From positions 62,001-126,000 of the forward strand of contig NZ_JANHDK010000003.1 in NCBI RefSeq assembly GCF_024494725.1: DNA of 64,000 nucleotides, given 5' to 3'. Positions 52,892 through 61,758 of this stretch are shown piece by piece. How positions within the stretch are numbered: the first letter of the stretch is position 1; each line of letters starts with the position of its first letter. This DNA is from Haloplanus ruber (GTDB lineage Archaea; Halobacteriota; Halobacteria; Halobacteriales; Haloferacaceae). A program made the position numbers and the translations under genes. Below the pieces are notes generated by a model. That model was given only the letters and a program-made list of their open reading frames with translations, ran no database searches and was not told the DNA's origin.

Positions 52892-54304
52892 TTAGTCCGC
52901 CGTCGCCTCTTCTTCGACGCTCTCGTCGCCGCCGTAGTACTTCTCGATGAGTTCCTCGTCGATCCGGTTGAGCTCCGCCTCGGGGAGCGTCGAGAGGAGG
53001 TCCCAGCCGATGTCGAGCGTCTCGCCGATGTCGCGGTTCGTGTTGAACCCTTGGTCGACGAAGCCGCTCTCGAACTCGTCGGCGAAGTCGAGATACTTGT
53101 TGTCACGGTCCGACAGCGCCTCGCGACCGACGATGTTCACCAGGTCGCGCAGGTCTTCACCCTCCGCGTACGCGGCGTACATCTGGTCGGAGACGTCGGC
53201 GTGGTCCTCGCGGGTGAGGCCCTCGCCGATCCCGTCGTCCATCAGGCGCGAGAGCGAGGGGAGCACGTTCACCGGGGGCTGGACGCCCTGACTGTTGAGG
53301 TCACGGTCGACGTAGATCTGCCCCTCGGTGATGTAGCCCGTCAGGTCGGGGATCGGGTGTGTGTCGTCGTCACCCGGCATCGTGAGGATCGGGATCTGCG
53401 TGACCGACCCTTCACGGCCCTGGATCCGACCGGCTCGTTCGTAGAGTTGGGCCAGGTCGGTGTACATGTATCCGGGGTAGCCACGGCGTCCCGGGACCTC
53501 CTCGCGGGCGGCACCGATCTCGCGGAGCGCCTCGCAGTAGTTGGTCATGTCCGTCAGGATCACCAGCACGTGGTAATCCTTGTCGAAGGCGAGGTACTCG
53601 GCGGTCGTCAGGGCCATTCGCGGCGTGACCGTCCGCTCGACAGCGGGGTCGTCCGCGAGGTTCATGAAGACCACGGACCGTTCGAGCGCGCCGGTGCGCT
53701 CGAAGTCGTCCATGAACTCGTTTGCCTCCTCGGCGGTGATCCCCATCGCGCCGAAGATGACGGCAAACTCGGAGTCGTCGCCGCCCTCCTCTTCCTCGGG
53801 GACACTGGCCTGGCGGGCAATCTGAAGCGCGAGTTCGTTGTGGGGCAGCCCCGATCCGGAGAAGATGGGGAGCTTCTGGCCCCGAACGAGGGTGTTCATC
53901 CCGTCGATGGCGGAGACACCGGTCTGGATGAACTCCTCCGGGTACTCCCGGGCGTATGGGTTGATCGCCGCGCCGACGATGTCGCGGCGCTCGTCGGGTT
54001 CGATTGGCGGCCCACCGTCGATGGGTTCGCCCGACCCGGACAGCACGCGACCGAGCAGGTTCTCGGTCAGCTTCATCTTCAGCGTCTCGCCCTGGAAGCG
54101 GACGAACGCGTTCTTGTCGATGCCGGACGTGCCCTCGAACACCTGGATAGCGACGAGTCCGTCCTCCGATTCGAGCACCTGGCCGCGCCGGATTTCGCCG
54201 TCCTCGGTCTCGATTTCGACCATCTCGTCGTAGCCGATGGGTTTGTCGACCTCGGCGAACACCAGCGGGCCACTGATCTCGGTGATCGTCTTGTACTCTT
54301 TCAT
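52892..54304 (-). CDS. atpB: A-type ATP synthase subunit B
   Basis: Non-catalytic nucleotide-binding subunit of the A1 hexamer. The 470-aa chain opens [21 protein letters not shown], has [16 protein letters not shown] in place of a classical Walker [22 protein letters not shown], and [20 protein letters not shown] near residue 340. One base separates it from atpA. Its 3' side is followed by crtY on the same strand after 146 bp. Confidence 0.96.
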   Translation of the reverse strand: MKEYKTITEISGPLVFAEVDKPIGYDEMVEIETEDGEIRRGQVLESEDGLVAIQVFEGTSGIDKNAFVRFQGETLKMKLTENLLGRVLSGSGEPIDGGPPIEPDERRDIVGAAINPYAREYPEEFIQTGVSAIDGMNTLVRGQKLPIFSGSGLPHNELALQIARQASVPEEEEGGDDSEFAVIFGAMGITAEEANEFMDDFERTGALERSVVFMNLADDPAVERTVTPRMALTTAEYLAFDKDYHVLVILTDMTNYCEALREIGAAREEVPGRRGYPGYMYTDLAQLYERAGRIQGREGSVTQIPILTMPGDDDTHPIPDLTGYITEGQIYVDRDLNSQGVQPPVNVLPSLSRLMDDGIGEGLTREDHADVSDQMYAAYAEGEDLRDLVNIVGREALSDRDNKYLDFADEFESGFVDQGFNTNRDIGETLDIGWDLLSTLPEAELNRIDEELIEKYYGGDESVEEEATAD

Positions 54305-54305
54305 G

Positions 54306-56063
54306 TTAGTACAGCTCCCGGAGCTGTGCCGCGATGTCGTCTTTCAGTTCGTCCATGTATGCCTCGTAGTCCTCTTGGACGCCGATGCGGTTGATCCGCG
54401 GCAGGGCGTCGATGTCCGTAATCTCCTCGACGGGGACGCCCGCTTCGAGGGCGTCGAACGCCTCGTCGTTGAACGTCTTGATCGTCGTGAGGATCAGGTA
54501 GGTCTTGTCTGGCTCGCAGTACGTGTCCACGTCGTGGAACGCGTTCTGCTGGAGCCACGCTTCGCGGAGGTACCGTGCTACCTCGAGGGTGAGTTGCTGG
54601 TCCTCCGGCAGGGCGTCCTTGCCGACGAGTTGGACAATCTCTTGGAGTTCGCCCTCCTCGTCGAGGGTGTCGACCGCCCACTGGCGGACCTCCGCCCAGT
54701 CGTCGGCGACGTTCTCCTCGAACCACGGGTCGAGCTGTTCCCGGTAGAGGGAGTACGACTCGTTCCAGTTGATCGAGGGGAAGTGCCGGCGCTCGGCCAG
54801 GTCGGCGTCGAGCGCCCAGAAGCACTTCACGATCCGCAGGGTGTTCTGGGTCACCGGCTCGGAGAAGTCCCCGCCCGGCGGCGAAACGGCGCCGACGACG
54901 GAGATGGAGCCTTCGGTGCCGTTGATGTTGTCGAAGTACCCCGCCCGCTCGTAGAACTGGGAGAGTCGCGCGGCGAGGTACGCAGGGTAGCCCTCCTCGC
55001 CGGGCATCTCCTCTAGGCGCGAACTGATCTCGCGCATGGCCTCTGCCCACCGCGAGGTGGAGTCGGCCATCAGCGCCACGTCGTAGCCCATGTCGCGGTA
55101 ATACTCCGCGATGGTGATGCCCGTGTACACGCAGGACTCGCGGGCCGCGACCGGCATGTTCGACGTGTTGGCGATGAGTGTCGTCCGGGCCATCAGCGGG
55201 TTCCCGGTCTGGGGGTCGGGCAGTTCCGGGAAGTCCTCGATGACCTCCGTCATCTCGTTCCCGCGCTCGCCACAGCCGATGTAGACGACGATGTCCGCGT
55301 CGGACCACTTCGCCAACTGCTGTTGGGTGACGGTCTTCCCGGAGCCGAACGGACCGGGAATCGCCGCCGTCCCGCCCTTGGCGATGGGGAACAGGCCGTC
55401 CTGCACCCGCTGGCCGGTCAGGAGCGGCTCCGTCGGCGTCTTCTTGTCGCCGGCGGGGCGCGCCTCGCGCACCGGCCACTCCTGTCGCATCCGGATCTCC
55501 TCGCCGCTGTCGAGTTCGACGACCGTCTCCTCGACGGTGAACTCGCCGGCCTCGATGGCGACGACCTCGCCGCCCTCGGAGTTCGGCGGGACGAGCACCT
55601 TGTGCTCGATGGTCACCGTCTCCGGCACCGTGCCGACCACGTCACCGGCTTCGACCGTGTCGCCTTCCTCGACCTCGGGGGTGAACTCCCACTCCTTTTC
55701 GAGGTCGATCCCGGGCGCGTCGACCCCGCGGTCGAGGAACGCGCTGTTCATCTTCTCTTGGAGTACGTCGAGGGGACGCTGAACGCCGTCGTAGATGGTG
55801 TCCAGCACTCCCGGTCCGAGGTCGACGGTCAGCGGGTCGCCCGTGTTCTCGACGGGTTCGCCCGGACCGACGCCGGAGGTCTCTTCGTACACCTGGATGG
55901 TCGTGATATCGCCTTCGATCTCGATGACCTCGCCCATCAGCCCTTCGTCGCCCACGTAGACGACGTCGTTCATTCGGGCGTCGAGATCGACGGCGGTCAC
56001 GACCGGACCACTCACGCTGTCGATGATGCCGTCCTCTCGGACGGTCGTGTCTGCCTGACTCAT
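54306..56063 (-). CDS. atpA: A-type ATP synthase subunit A (catalytic)
   Basis: Catalytic subunit that makes ATP. The 585-aa chain carries Walker [11 protein letters not shown] (about 237-246), the archaeal non-homologous insertion region (about 125-205), [10 protein letters not shown] with the catalytic Glu, and [27 protein letters not shown]. There is no intein, although archaeal atpA genes sometimes carry one near this P-loop. Spacing of one base on both sides shows a tight operon. Confidence 0.97.
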   Translation of the reverse strand: MSQADTTVREDGIIDSVSGPVVTAVDLDARMNDVVYVGDEGLMGEVIEIEGDITTIQVYEETSGVGPGEPVENTGDPLTVDLGPGVLDTIYDGVQRPLDVLQEKMNSAFLDRGVDAPGIDLEKEWEFTPEVEEGDTVEAGDVVGTVPETVTIEHKVLVPPNSEGGEVVAIEAGEFTVEETVVELDSGEEIRMRQEWPVREARPAGDKKTPTEPLLTGQRVQDGLFPIAKGGTAAIPGPFGSGKTVTQQQLAKWSDADIVVYIGCGERGNEMTEVIEDFPELPDPQTGNPLMARTTLIANTSNMPVAARESCVYTGITIAEYYRDMGYDVALMADSTSRWAEAMREISSRLEEMPGEEGYPAYLAARLSQFYERAGYFDNINGTEGSISVVGAVSPPGGDFSEPVTQNTLRIVKCFWALDADLAERRHFPSINWNESYSLYREQLDPWFEENVADDWAEVRQWAVDTLDEEGELQEIVQLVGKDALPEDQQLTLEVARYLREAWLQQNAFHDVDTYCEPDKTYLILTTIKTFNDEAFDALEAGVPVEEITDIDALPRINRIGVQEDYEAYMDELKDDIAAQLRELY

Positions 56064-56064
56064 G

Positions 56065-56388
56065 TTAGTCTTCCTCCATCAGATCGATACCGATGGCTCG
56101 CTTGATCTGCTCGCGCAGGCCGCCGCTGCCGGCGCCGCCACCCAGGGTGACGAGCACCGGTTCGATGCTGCCCTCGACCGCCTCTCGGGCGCTCCGAGAG
56201 AGATGCGCCATGTCGTCGTCGTGCATCACGACGATGCCGACGTCGTCGTCCTCCAGCGTCCGCATGACGGCCTCGTCGAGCGCGTCGTCCTTTTCATCCT
56301 CCGGTACGTTCTCGAACTTCCGTACGCCCGCGAGTCGAAAGCCCGTGGTGAAATCGGGGCTCCCGATGACGGCAATTTCCTGGCTCAT
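56065..56388 (-). CDS. atpF: A-type ATP synthase subunit F
   Basis: Small central-stalk subunit of 107 aa with a CheY-like fold: [21 protein letters not shown] at the N-terminus, [14 protein letters not shown] in the middle and a C-terminal helix [14 protein letters not shown]. It starts inside the atpC stop (4-bp overlap). Confidence 0.93.
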   Translation of the reverse strand: MSQEIAVIGSPDFTTGFRLAGVRKFENVPEDEKDDALDEAVMRTLEDDDVGIVVMHDDDMAHLSRSAREAVEGSIEPVLVTLGGGAGSGGLREQIKRAIGIDLMEED

Positions 56389-57434
56389 AGGATCACCAGT
56401 TCCTCTTCGATCTCCTCCTCGGACAGTCCGGCCTCGCGGCCGCGGGCGATGGCGCGGATGTTGTCGACCTCGCGCTCCTTGGCGAGGATGTAGGAGACGA
56501 TTGGCGCCACCGACAGCGGGTGGATGAAGCCGAGCCGATCCGAGTATTCGAGCAACGCGACGTCGAGCGCCCGCTCGAACGAGATCAGACTGTCGGCCGC
56601 CTCGAACTCGTCGAGCGCGCTGTCGAGGTCGTCGCCGTACGTGCTATCACGAATGACCGCGACGAGTTCCTCGACGTTCCCGCCAATGGCGCTCAACTGA
56701 CTCGCGCCGAACAGCTGCCCCCCCTCGATGTAATACTCCGAGGGGTCGATGTCGGCCCCGCTTCGGGCCAGACGCAGCGCGTTCCGCGCGTTGCGGAAGT
56801 CGATCTCCGCTTCGAGGAACTCGCGGTAGGTCTGATTGGCCTCGCCGCCGGGCAGATCCGACAGGAGCTGTTCGTAGAAGACGCGGTCGACCGCGTTCTC
56901 CAACGGCACGAGGACGCCGGTCTCCTCGTACTCCTCCAGCGCCGCGCGGAGCGGGTCCGCGAACGTGGTGCGGTCGAGCAGGTCGATGACCTCCTCGATG
57001 GAGCCTGCGTCCAGCAGGCGGTCGAGCAGGCGGTCGTCCATCTCGCCCGCCCGGATGAGGTCCGTCTCGACGTCCGCGCTATCGGCCTCGGAGTAGATCC
57101 CGCGAAGCACCGTCTTGACGTTCCACGCGTCGAACTTCCGCAGGTACCGAGCGATCAGGTCGTACAGCCGACCGTCCGCCCAGTCCAGCAGATCGTTGAA
57201 GTGCTTCGCCAGGTTCCGGTTGAGCGCGTACTCGATGAGATCAACCCCCGAGTGTCGCGCTCCGAGCGCGTTGATCTCGCGCTCGTACTCCGATTCCTCC
57301 ATGAAGCGGGCGATCTCCGCCGGCCCCATCCGAATCAGTTTCCGGTAGTCCTCGTCGTTGAACAGCACCGACCGCCGCGACCGAACGCGGGTGGTGACGT
57401 ACTCCGGATTCGAACTGCCGGGGCTCGTGCTCAT
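56385..57434 (-). CDS. atpC: A-type ATP synthase subunit C
   Basis: Links the central stalk to the membrane ring. The 349-aa helical funnel protein has the family segments YVTTRVRSRRSVLFN, KHFNDLLDWADGRLYDLIARYLRKFDAWNVKTVLRG (about 86-121) and the terminal FIHPLSVAPIVSYILAKEREVDNIRAIARG. It overlaps atpE and atpF by 4 bp each. Confidence 0.94.
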   Translation of the reverse strand: MSTSPGSSNPEYVTTRVRSRRSVLFNDEDYRKLIRMGPAEIARFMEESEYEREINALGARHSGVDLIEYALNRNLAKHFNDLLDWADGRLYDLIARYLRKFDAWNVKTVLRGIYSEADSADVETDLIRAGEMDDRLLDRLLDAGSIEEVIDLLDRTTFADPLRAALEEYEETGVLVPLENAVDRVFYEQLLSDLPGGEANQTYREFLEAEIDFRNARNALRLARSGADIDPSEYYIEGGQLFGASQLSAIGGNVEELVAVIRDSTYGDDLDSALDEFEAADSLISFERALDVALLEYSDRLGFIHPLSVAPIVSYILAKEREVDNIRAIARGREAGLSEEEIEEELVIL

Positions 57435-58012
57435 CGCTCGAACAGTCGGTTGCTCAGTTCCTTCAAGTTGTCCTCCCAGACCGTCTCGAGCAGCGAGTCG
57501 AAGGTGTTGTTCACGCGGACCCGCGACTCCTCGCTCTCGACGACGACGCCACCGAGACAGTCGTAGGTCCCGGCGACACCGAAGCCGTCGTAGTCCTCGA
57601 GCAGGTCTTCGAGCAGCGCTTCGTCGTCGGCGCGACCGTACACCGACACCGACTCGCCCTCGCCGAACTCCTCGGCGGCCGCGTCGAGCAGCGACGCGGT
57701 GAGCGACCGGCGGCGCTCGCCTTCGAGGTCGGCGAGGGTCTCTTCGACTGCCGTCCGCACGTCTTCGAGTGCGTCACGCCGGGCCTCCAGCCGGGCCTGC
57801 TTGGCCTCGAGCTTCGCGCTGGAGACGGCCTGTTCGCGTTGCTGGGTGATCTCCCGCTCGACCGCGGCCTCGCGTTCCTCGCGGATCTCCTCGGCGTCGG
57901 CCTCGGCATCCTCGACGATTTCGCTCGCCCGCGTTTCGCCCTCCTCACGGATCTCCTCCGCACGCGCGCGGGCCTCGTCTCGGATGTCCTCGGCGACTGT
58001 GTCCAAACTCAT
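57431..58012 (-). CDS. atpE: A-type ATP synthase subunit E
   Basis: Peripheral-stalk subunit of 193 aa. The N-terminal half (about 1-95) is a continuous, highly charged helix (Glu/Arg/Ala heptads) that pairs with AtpH as a right-handed coiled coil. The C-terminal globular domain (about 100-193) binds the A1 head and ends VNNTFDSLLETVWEDNLKELSNRLF. Confidence 0.93.
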   Translation of the reverse strand: MSLDTVAEDIRDEARARAEEIREEGETRASEIVEDAEADAEEIREEREAAVEREITQQREQAVSSAKLEAKQARLEARRDALEDVRTAVEETLADLEGERRRSLTASLLDAAAEEFGEGESVSVYGRADDEALLEDLLEDYDGFGVAGTYDCLGGVVVESEESRVRVNNTFDSLLETVWEDNLKELSNRLFER

Positions 58013-58033
58013 AGTGGAGAGAACTGGGGAGAG

Positions 58034-58351
58034 TTAGCTTGCCGCGCTGAACATCGCCTCGAAGAACTCGGCGGTGTCCCACGGAATCCCCGTCGTGAGG
58101 AACAGGGTAACCAGCGCCAGGATCACCAGTGTCTCCGGCAGGACCGTGAGGATCAGCCCACGGACGAACATGTCGTCGTCCTCGGCGACGGCGCCGACGG
58201 CGGCCGCACCGATACCTCGCTCCGCGTAGCCCGCGCCGAGCGCCGCCAGCCCGACCGCCAGCGCGGCGGCGGCCTGTGCGGGGATCAGCGGGAACGACGT
58301 GGCGTTGTTCTGCAGTACGACCGTCGCGAGTTGTGAAGTAGCTTCGAGCAT
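58034..58351 (-). CDS. atpK: A-type ATP synthase subunit K (c-ring proteolipid)
   Basis: Rotor-ring subunit that carries protons or Na+. The 105-aa protein has two helices (about 25-50 and 62-87) with a polar loop GAVAEDDD. The ion-binding carboxylate is Glu73 in TVLPETLVILALV. Start at 58351 (MLEATSQLATVV); the longer frame would translate the internal promoter region. It has its own T-tract and TATA upstream, consistent with the high copy number of this subunit in the ring. Confidence 0.93.
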   Translation of the reverse strand: MLEATSQLATVVLQNNATSFPLIPAQAAAALAVGLAALGAGYAERGIGAAAVGAVAEDDDMFVRGLILTVLPETLVILALVTLFLTTGIPWDTAEFFEAMFSAAS

Positions 58352-58400
58352 TGGGGTCACTTCGGGTTTCCGAACAGGCACACGTCCGTATAGACTGGGC

Positions 58401-58418
58401 ATAAAACTTCCCAAAAAA
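58401..58418 (-). promoter_or_regulatory. Internal T-tract and TATA box upstream of atpK
   Basis: In the 198-bp gap between atpI and atpK, the minus strand reads a T6 tract (58418-58413), the usual archaeal termination signal, and immediately after it TTTTAT (58406-58401). The TATA would start transcription about 25-30 nt before the atpK ATG. Together they suggest partial termination after atpI and a fresh start for the c-ring and A1 genes. Confidence 0.5.
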
Positions 58419-58549
58419 GACGGGCACTGTGGGCGTTGGAACCGCTGATTTCGGCCGAATCCATGAGACTCGTTCACAGCGCTCGCGCCCGTCGAGACGC
58501 AGCCACCGCTGGCGAGGCGAACGAAACGCGGCGAACGGAAGGGTGGCCG

Positions 58550-60700
58550 TCAGTCGTCGGTCGTGTACTGCCGGTCGTAGCCGAGCGGCTCGTACTCGCG
58601 GCCACCGCCCTCGTAGAACTTCCCGAAGAACTCGACGTACTCGAGACGCACCGCCTGCAGGCCGGCGCTCGTGACCCCGAGGGCGAGCACGAGCAAGTGA
58701 CCGACCAGCAGGACGACGATGCCGAGGACCAGCATTCCCGGTCCCATGTTCATGAGCCCCTCGAACATCACCGTGCCGTGTCCGTGGGCCTCTCCCGAGT
58801 ACATGAAGTGATACGCCCCGTCGCTGCTGGCGTAGGCTCCGAAAAAGAGGAGGTTGACCGTGAAGGCCATCCCCGCCTTCGCGAGCAACACCGCAGCGAT
58901 CCGGGTGTACGACAGCGCGTTGACGAACACGTTGAGGAACTCGATGGCCTCGACGGGTTCGCCGACGATCAGCAACACGAGGCCGACGGCGAAGAGCACG
59001 CCGGCGACAATCCCGACCGTCGGGCCGATACCGAGGCCGCCCTCCAGTCCGACGATCTGCCACACGGAGTACAGCAGTTCCGGCTTGGAGGCCCGGGCGT
59101 GCTCGGAGAACACCCACACCCACAGGCCGTTGAGCATCAGCAGCCACGACCCGCTTTCGAGCACCGCGTGCTTCAGGTCGTGCAGTTGCGAGTTCTCGAC
59201 GAAGTCGAACAGCCACCCGATGTTGAGGTGGAGGACGCCGACGAGGACGCTGATCACGAGCCACGCCTGCGCCCAGAGCAGGTAGGTCGGCTGGAGTCCC
59301 TTATGAAGCGGCGCGTGCCCGCCCCAGACGTACGTCGAGACCAGGTGTGTCCCGAAGAGTTCGCCGTAGAGGATGCCGAACAGTACCGTGAAGGCGCCGG
59401 CGAAGATGGTCACGCCGCCCATGCTCTGGAAGGCGTCGCTGTCGAAGTTGGTGAGGAGGTAGTAGCCGATCAGCGTGTAGACGACCCCGTAGCCGACGTC
59501 GCCGATCATGAACCCGAAGAAGGCCGGGAAGGTCAGAAAGAGCACGACCGTCGGGTCGAACTCGCTGTACCGCGGGCGGCTCACCGCTTGGGTGAGCACC
59601 TCGAAGGGCCGGACCGCTCCGGGGTTGTTCTGGACGACCGGCGGGTCGTCGTCGGCCATCACGACGCCGCCACCGTCGGCTCGCACCTCGTCGCCGCCGT
59701 CGGCGGTCGCCGCTCCCTCGGCGCCGTCGGAAACCTCCTCGCGAACCGCCTCCTCGCCGTGGGCGTCGAAGGTCGCCCGCTGGAGTTCCTCGACCTCGGC
59801 GTGATCCCCGACGGCCTCGGTGATCGCCGCGGCGAAGTCGGTGTACTCGTCGGTCGGAATCCACCCCTCGGCGACGAAGGCGTTGTCCGTCGTCGCAAAG
59901 GAGAGCGGGGCCTCTCGCTTCTGAACGTCGATTGAGAGTTTCTCCTCGGCGGCCAACAGGAAGCCCGCGGCGTCGAGTTTCACCTCTTCGAGTTCGTTCT
60001 CGGCGGTTCGGAGCTTCGATTCGAGTTGCTGTCGTCGATGTTCGAGCTCCGAGACGTACTCCTCGGGGGAGCCCTCGGCGTCCGGCACTTCGAGTGCGGT
60101 GAAGTCGACGCCGACCATGGCGTCCGTGATCACGTCGTCGTCGTCGGCCTCGGTCGGCCGGGCGAAGACGGCGATCACGCCGTTCTCCTCGAACACCTCG
60201 ACGTCCGAGATGCCGTCCGCGTCGACCATCGCACGCTCGACCTCGTCGACGTTCCCCTCACCGACCGCCACGTCGAGCGTGTCGTAGCCGGCAAGCAGAT
60301 CCAGGTCGATCCCCAGCGCCGCGAACGGTTCGACAGACGCGAGTCGGTCCTCGACCGTGCTGAGTTCGCTCCGAACCTCGTCGCGCTGGTCCTCGAGGTT
60401 GTTGACGCGCTCTCGAATCTCCTCGAGTTCCTCTTCGAGGGCGTCGTCGGTGACGATCCGTGTCGGGCCGGCGTCGGTGTCGTCCACGTCGAGGATGCTC
60501 TCGATGGAGCGGACGGTCACCAGCTTCTCGGAGGCCGCTTCGGCGCCGTCAATCGGGTTTCCCGGTTCGAACCCCTCCCAGGTCCCGTCGTACTCGGTGA
60601 CGTGAAGCAGGTTACGGTCGTGGACCGCCTCGACGACATCGTCCATGACCGCCTTTGCCCCCGTCACCGACACTTTGCTCATCCGCTCAGGTCTGAGCAT
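58550..60700 (-). CDS. atpI: A-type ATP synthase subunit I (stator membrane subunit)
   Basis: Membrane stator that forms the ion path against the c-ring. The 716-aa protein has a large cytoplasmic, coiled-coil-rich domain (about 1-370, MLRPERMSKVSVTGAKAVMDD at the start) and a C-terminal membrane domain with about seven to eight helices (about 380-710). The conserved ion-path Arg and Glu region is within ALSYTRIAAVLLAKAGMAFTV, and VEFFGKFYEGGG sits at the C-terminus. ATG at 60700 overlaps atpH by 14 bp; an internal ATG at 60682 would avoid this overlap and is the alternative. Confidence 0.94.
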   Translation of the reverse strand: MLRPERMSKVSVTGAKAVMDDVVEAVHDRNLLHVTEYDGTWEGFEPGNPIDGAEAASEKLVTVRSIESILDVDDTDAGPTRIVTDDALEEELEEIRERVNNLEDQRDEVRSELSTVEDRLASVEPFAALGIDLDLLAGYDTLDVAVGEGNVDEVERAMVDADGISDVEVFEENGVIAVFARPTEADDDDVITDAMVGVDFTALEVPDAEGSPEEYVSELEHRRQQLESKLRTAENELEEVKLDAAGFLLAAEEKLSIDVQKREAPLSFATTDNAFVAEGWIPTDEYTDFAAAITEAVGDHAEVEELQRATFDAHGEEAVREEVSDGAEGAATADGGDEVRADGGGVVMADDDPPVVQNNPGAVRPFEVLTQAVSRPRYSEFDPTVVLFLTFPAFFGFMIGDVGYGVVYTLIGYYLLTNFDSDAFQSMGGVTIFAGAFTVLFGILYGELFGTHLVSTYVWGGHAPLHKGLQPTYLLWAQAWLVISVLVGVLHLNIGWLFDFVENSQLHDLKHAVLESGSWLLMLNGLWVWVFSEHARASKPELLYSVWQIVGLEGGLGIGPTVGIVAGVLFAVGLVLLIVGEPVEAIEFLNVFVNALSYTRIAAVLLAKAGMAFTVNLLFFGAYASSDGAYHFMYSGEAHGHGTVMFEGLMNMGPGMLVLGIVVLLVGHLLVLALGVTSAGLQAVRLEYVEFFGKFYEGGGREYEPLGYDRQYTTDD

Positions 60701-61019
60701 GCACCGCCTCCTCGAACTGTGCGATGGCGAACTCGACCGCCTCGTCCATGCGCTCCTCGGCCTGCGCGATGAGTTCCTCCCGGGTCGCCTCCCCGTCCTG
60801 CCGGATCTCCTCGGCTTCCGCCTCGATTTCGGCGGTCGCCTCTTCGAGACGCCGTTCGGCCATCTCGTCGGCCTCCCGTTCGGCCTCGGCGCGGATCTCG
60901 TCGGCCCGCTCCCGCGCCTCGGCGATCCGTTCCTCCCGGTCCGCCTCGGCCTCCTCGACGATCTCTTCGGCCTCGGACTCGGCCGCCTTGATCCGTTCGA
61001 GAACCTCTGGTCTCGGCAT
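60687..61019 (-). CDS. atpH: A-type ATP synthase subunit H (peripheral stalk)
   Basis: The 110-aa protein is an almost pure charged coiled coil (EAEEIVEEAEADREERIAEA and similar heptads), which pairs with AtpE to form the peripheral stalk. Start at 61019 (MPRPEVLERIKAAE). It is the first gene of the ATP synthase operon, preceded by a TATA box at 61051-61056. Confidence 0.9.
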   Translation of the reverse strand: MPRPEVLERIKAAESEAEEIVEEAEADREERIAEARERADEIRAEAEREADEMAERRLEEATAEIEAEAEEIRQDGEATREELIAQAEERMDEAVEFAIAQFEEAVHAQT

Positions 61020-61050
61020 ACTACTGATCCTTTGAACCTTGCAGCATCGG

Positions 61051-61056
61051 ATATAA
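61051..61056 (-). promoter_or_regulatory. TATA box of the ATP synthase operon
   Basis: TTATAT on the minus strand lies 32-37 nt before the atpH ATG, leaving a leader of only a few nucleotides. Confidence 0.6.
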
Positions 61057-61155
61057 GGTGTTTGCGGAACGGGCCGGGTCCGGAACCCCCCCTCGCGACT
61101 CGGTACGCCGCCGATGGAGGCGTGCCCCGGCTCACGCCGACGTGTCCGCGATCTG

Positions 61156-61758
61156 TTAGCTAGACAGTTCGATAACCGCCAGTTTGAGGTCTTCCCGCAG
61201 GATCCAGATGGCACCGCCGACACCGGAGATCCACAGCCATCTGAAAAACAGCGCGGCGACGGACTGGTAGATTCCGTAGACGATCAGTGCGACCGCAATC
61301 AGCTTGAACACCCGCGATAGGGTCCGCTGGAGCCGCTTGTCCCCGTCGTAACAGGACTGACAGACCACCCGAGCGTTGTTCCGACGGGTCACGATGCTGA
61401 ACCCCGAGAAGTCGAACCCACCGCTGATCCCGCGGAATCGAAGCGTCCCGAGCAGGGCAATCCCGGTCAAGAGGAACGCCGGCTTGAGCCCCAAACGTAG
61501 ATACAGCGGCTTGCCGGCTACCGACGCCAGTGCGAGCCAGATTCCTCGGGGGAGCGCGTCGAGGAGCACCAGCGAGCCTGCAATCAACAGCAGCCCGACG
61601 ATGAGCCGACGGACGCCGCCGGCGCCGTAGTCATCGAGTGTCACGTCGGTCACCCGGTTCGAACAGTCGCCACAGAGTGGGTCGCCACACTCGCCACAGA
61701 CCTGTCCCGCCCCCCGGTCGCCGTGGTTCCGACAGGAGAGGGTGGATCCGCTGGCCAT
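61156..61758 (-). CDS. B-box-like zinc-finger membrane protein
   Basis: The 200-aa protein has an N-terminal zinc-binding module (CRNHGDRGAGQVCGECGDPLCGDC compressed over residues 8-33: C-x2-H, C-x2-C and C-x2-C pairs) like the B-box fingers attached to bacterial and archaeal membrane proteins. Then come hydrophobic segments at about 52-72, 74-90, 95-110 and 155-190, and a further C-x2-C pair (VVCQSC) between helices. Function unknown. The ATG overlaps the stop of the upstream large gene (TGATG), so the two form a translationally coupled pair. Confidence 0.75.
   Translation of the reverse strand: MASGSTLSCRNHGDRGAGQVCGECGDPLCGDCSNRVTDVTLDDYGAGGVRRLIVGLLLIAGSLVLLDALPRGIWLALASVAGKPLYLRLGLKPAFLLTGIALLGTLRFRGISGGFDFSGFSIVTRRNNARVVCQSCYDGDKRLQRTLSRVFKLIAVALIVYGIYQSVAALFFRWLWISGVGGAIWILREDLKLAVIELSS

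Noticed and set aside
53051-54394. Plus-strand frame of 447 codons opposite atpB
   Set aside because: Val/Asp/Leu-rich shadow of a highly conserved gene; no domain motif.
58436-59935. Plus-strand frame of 499 codons opposite atpI
   Set aside because: Composition dominated by Glu/Asp/Val/Arg with no structure, antisense to AtpI helices.
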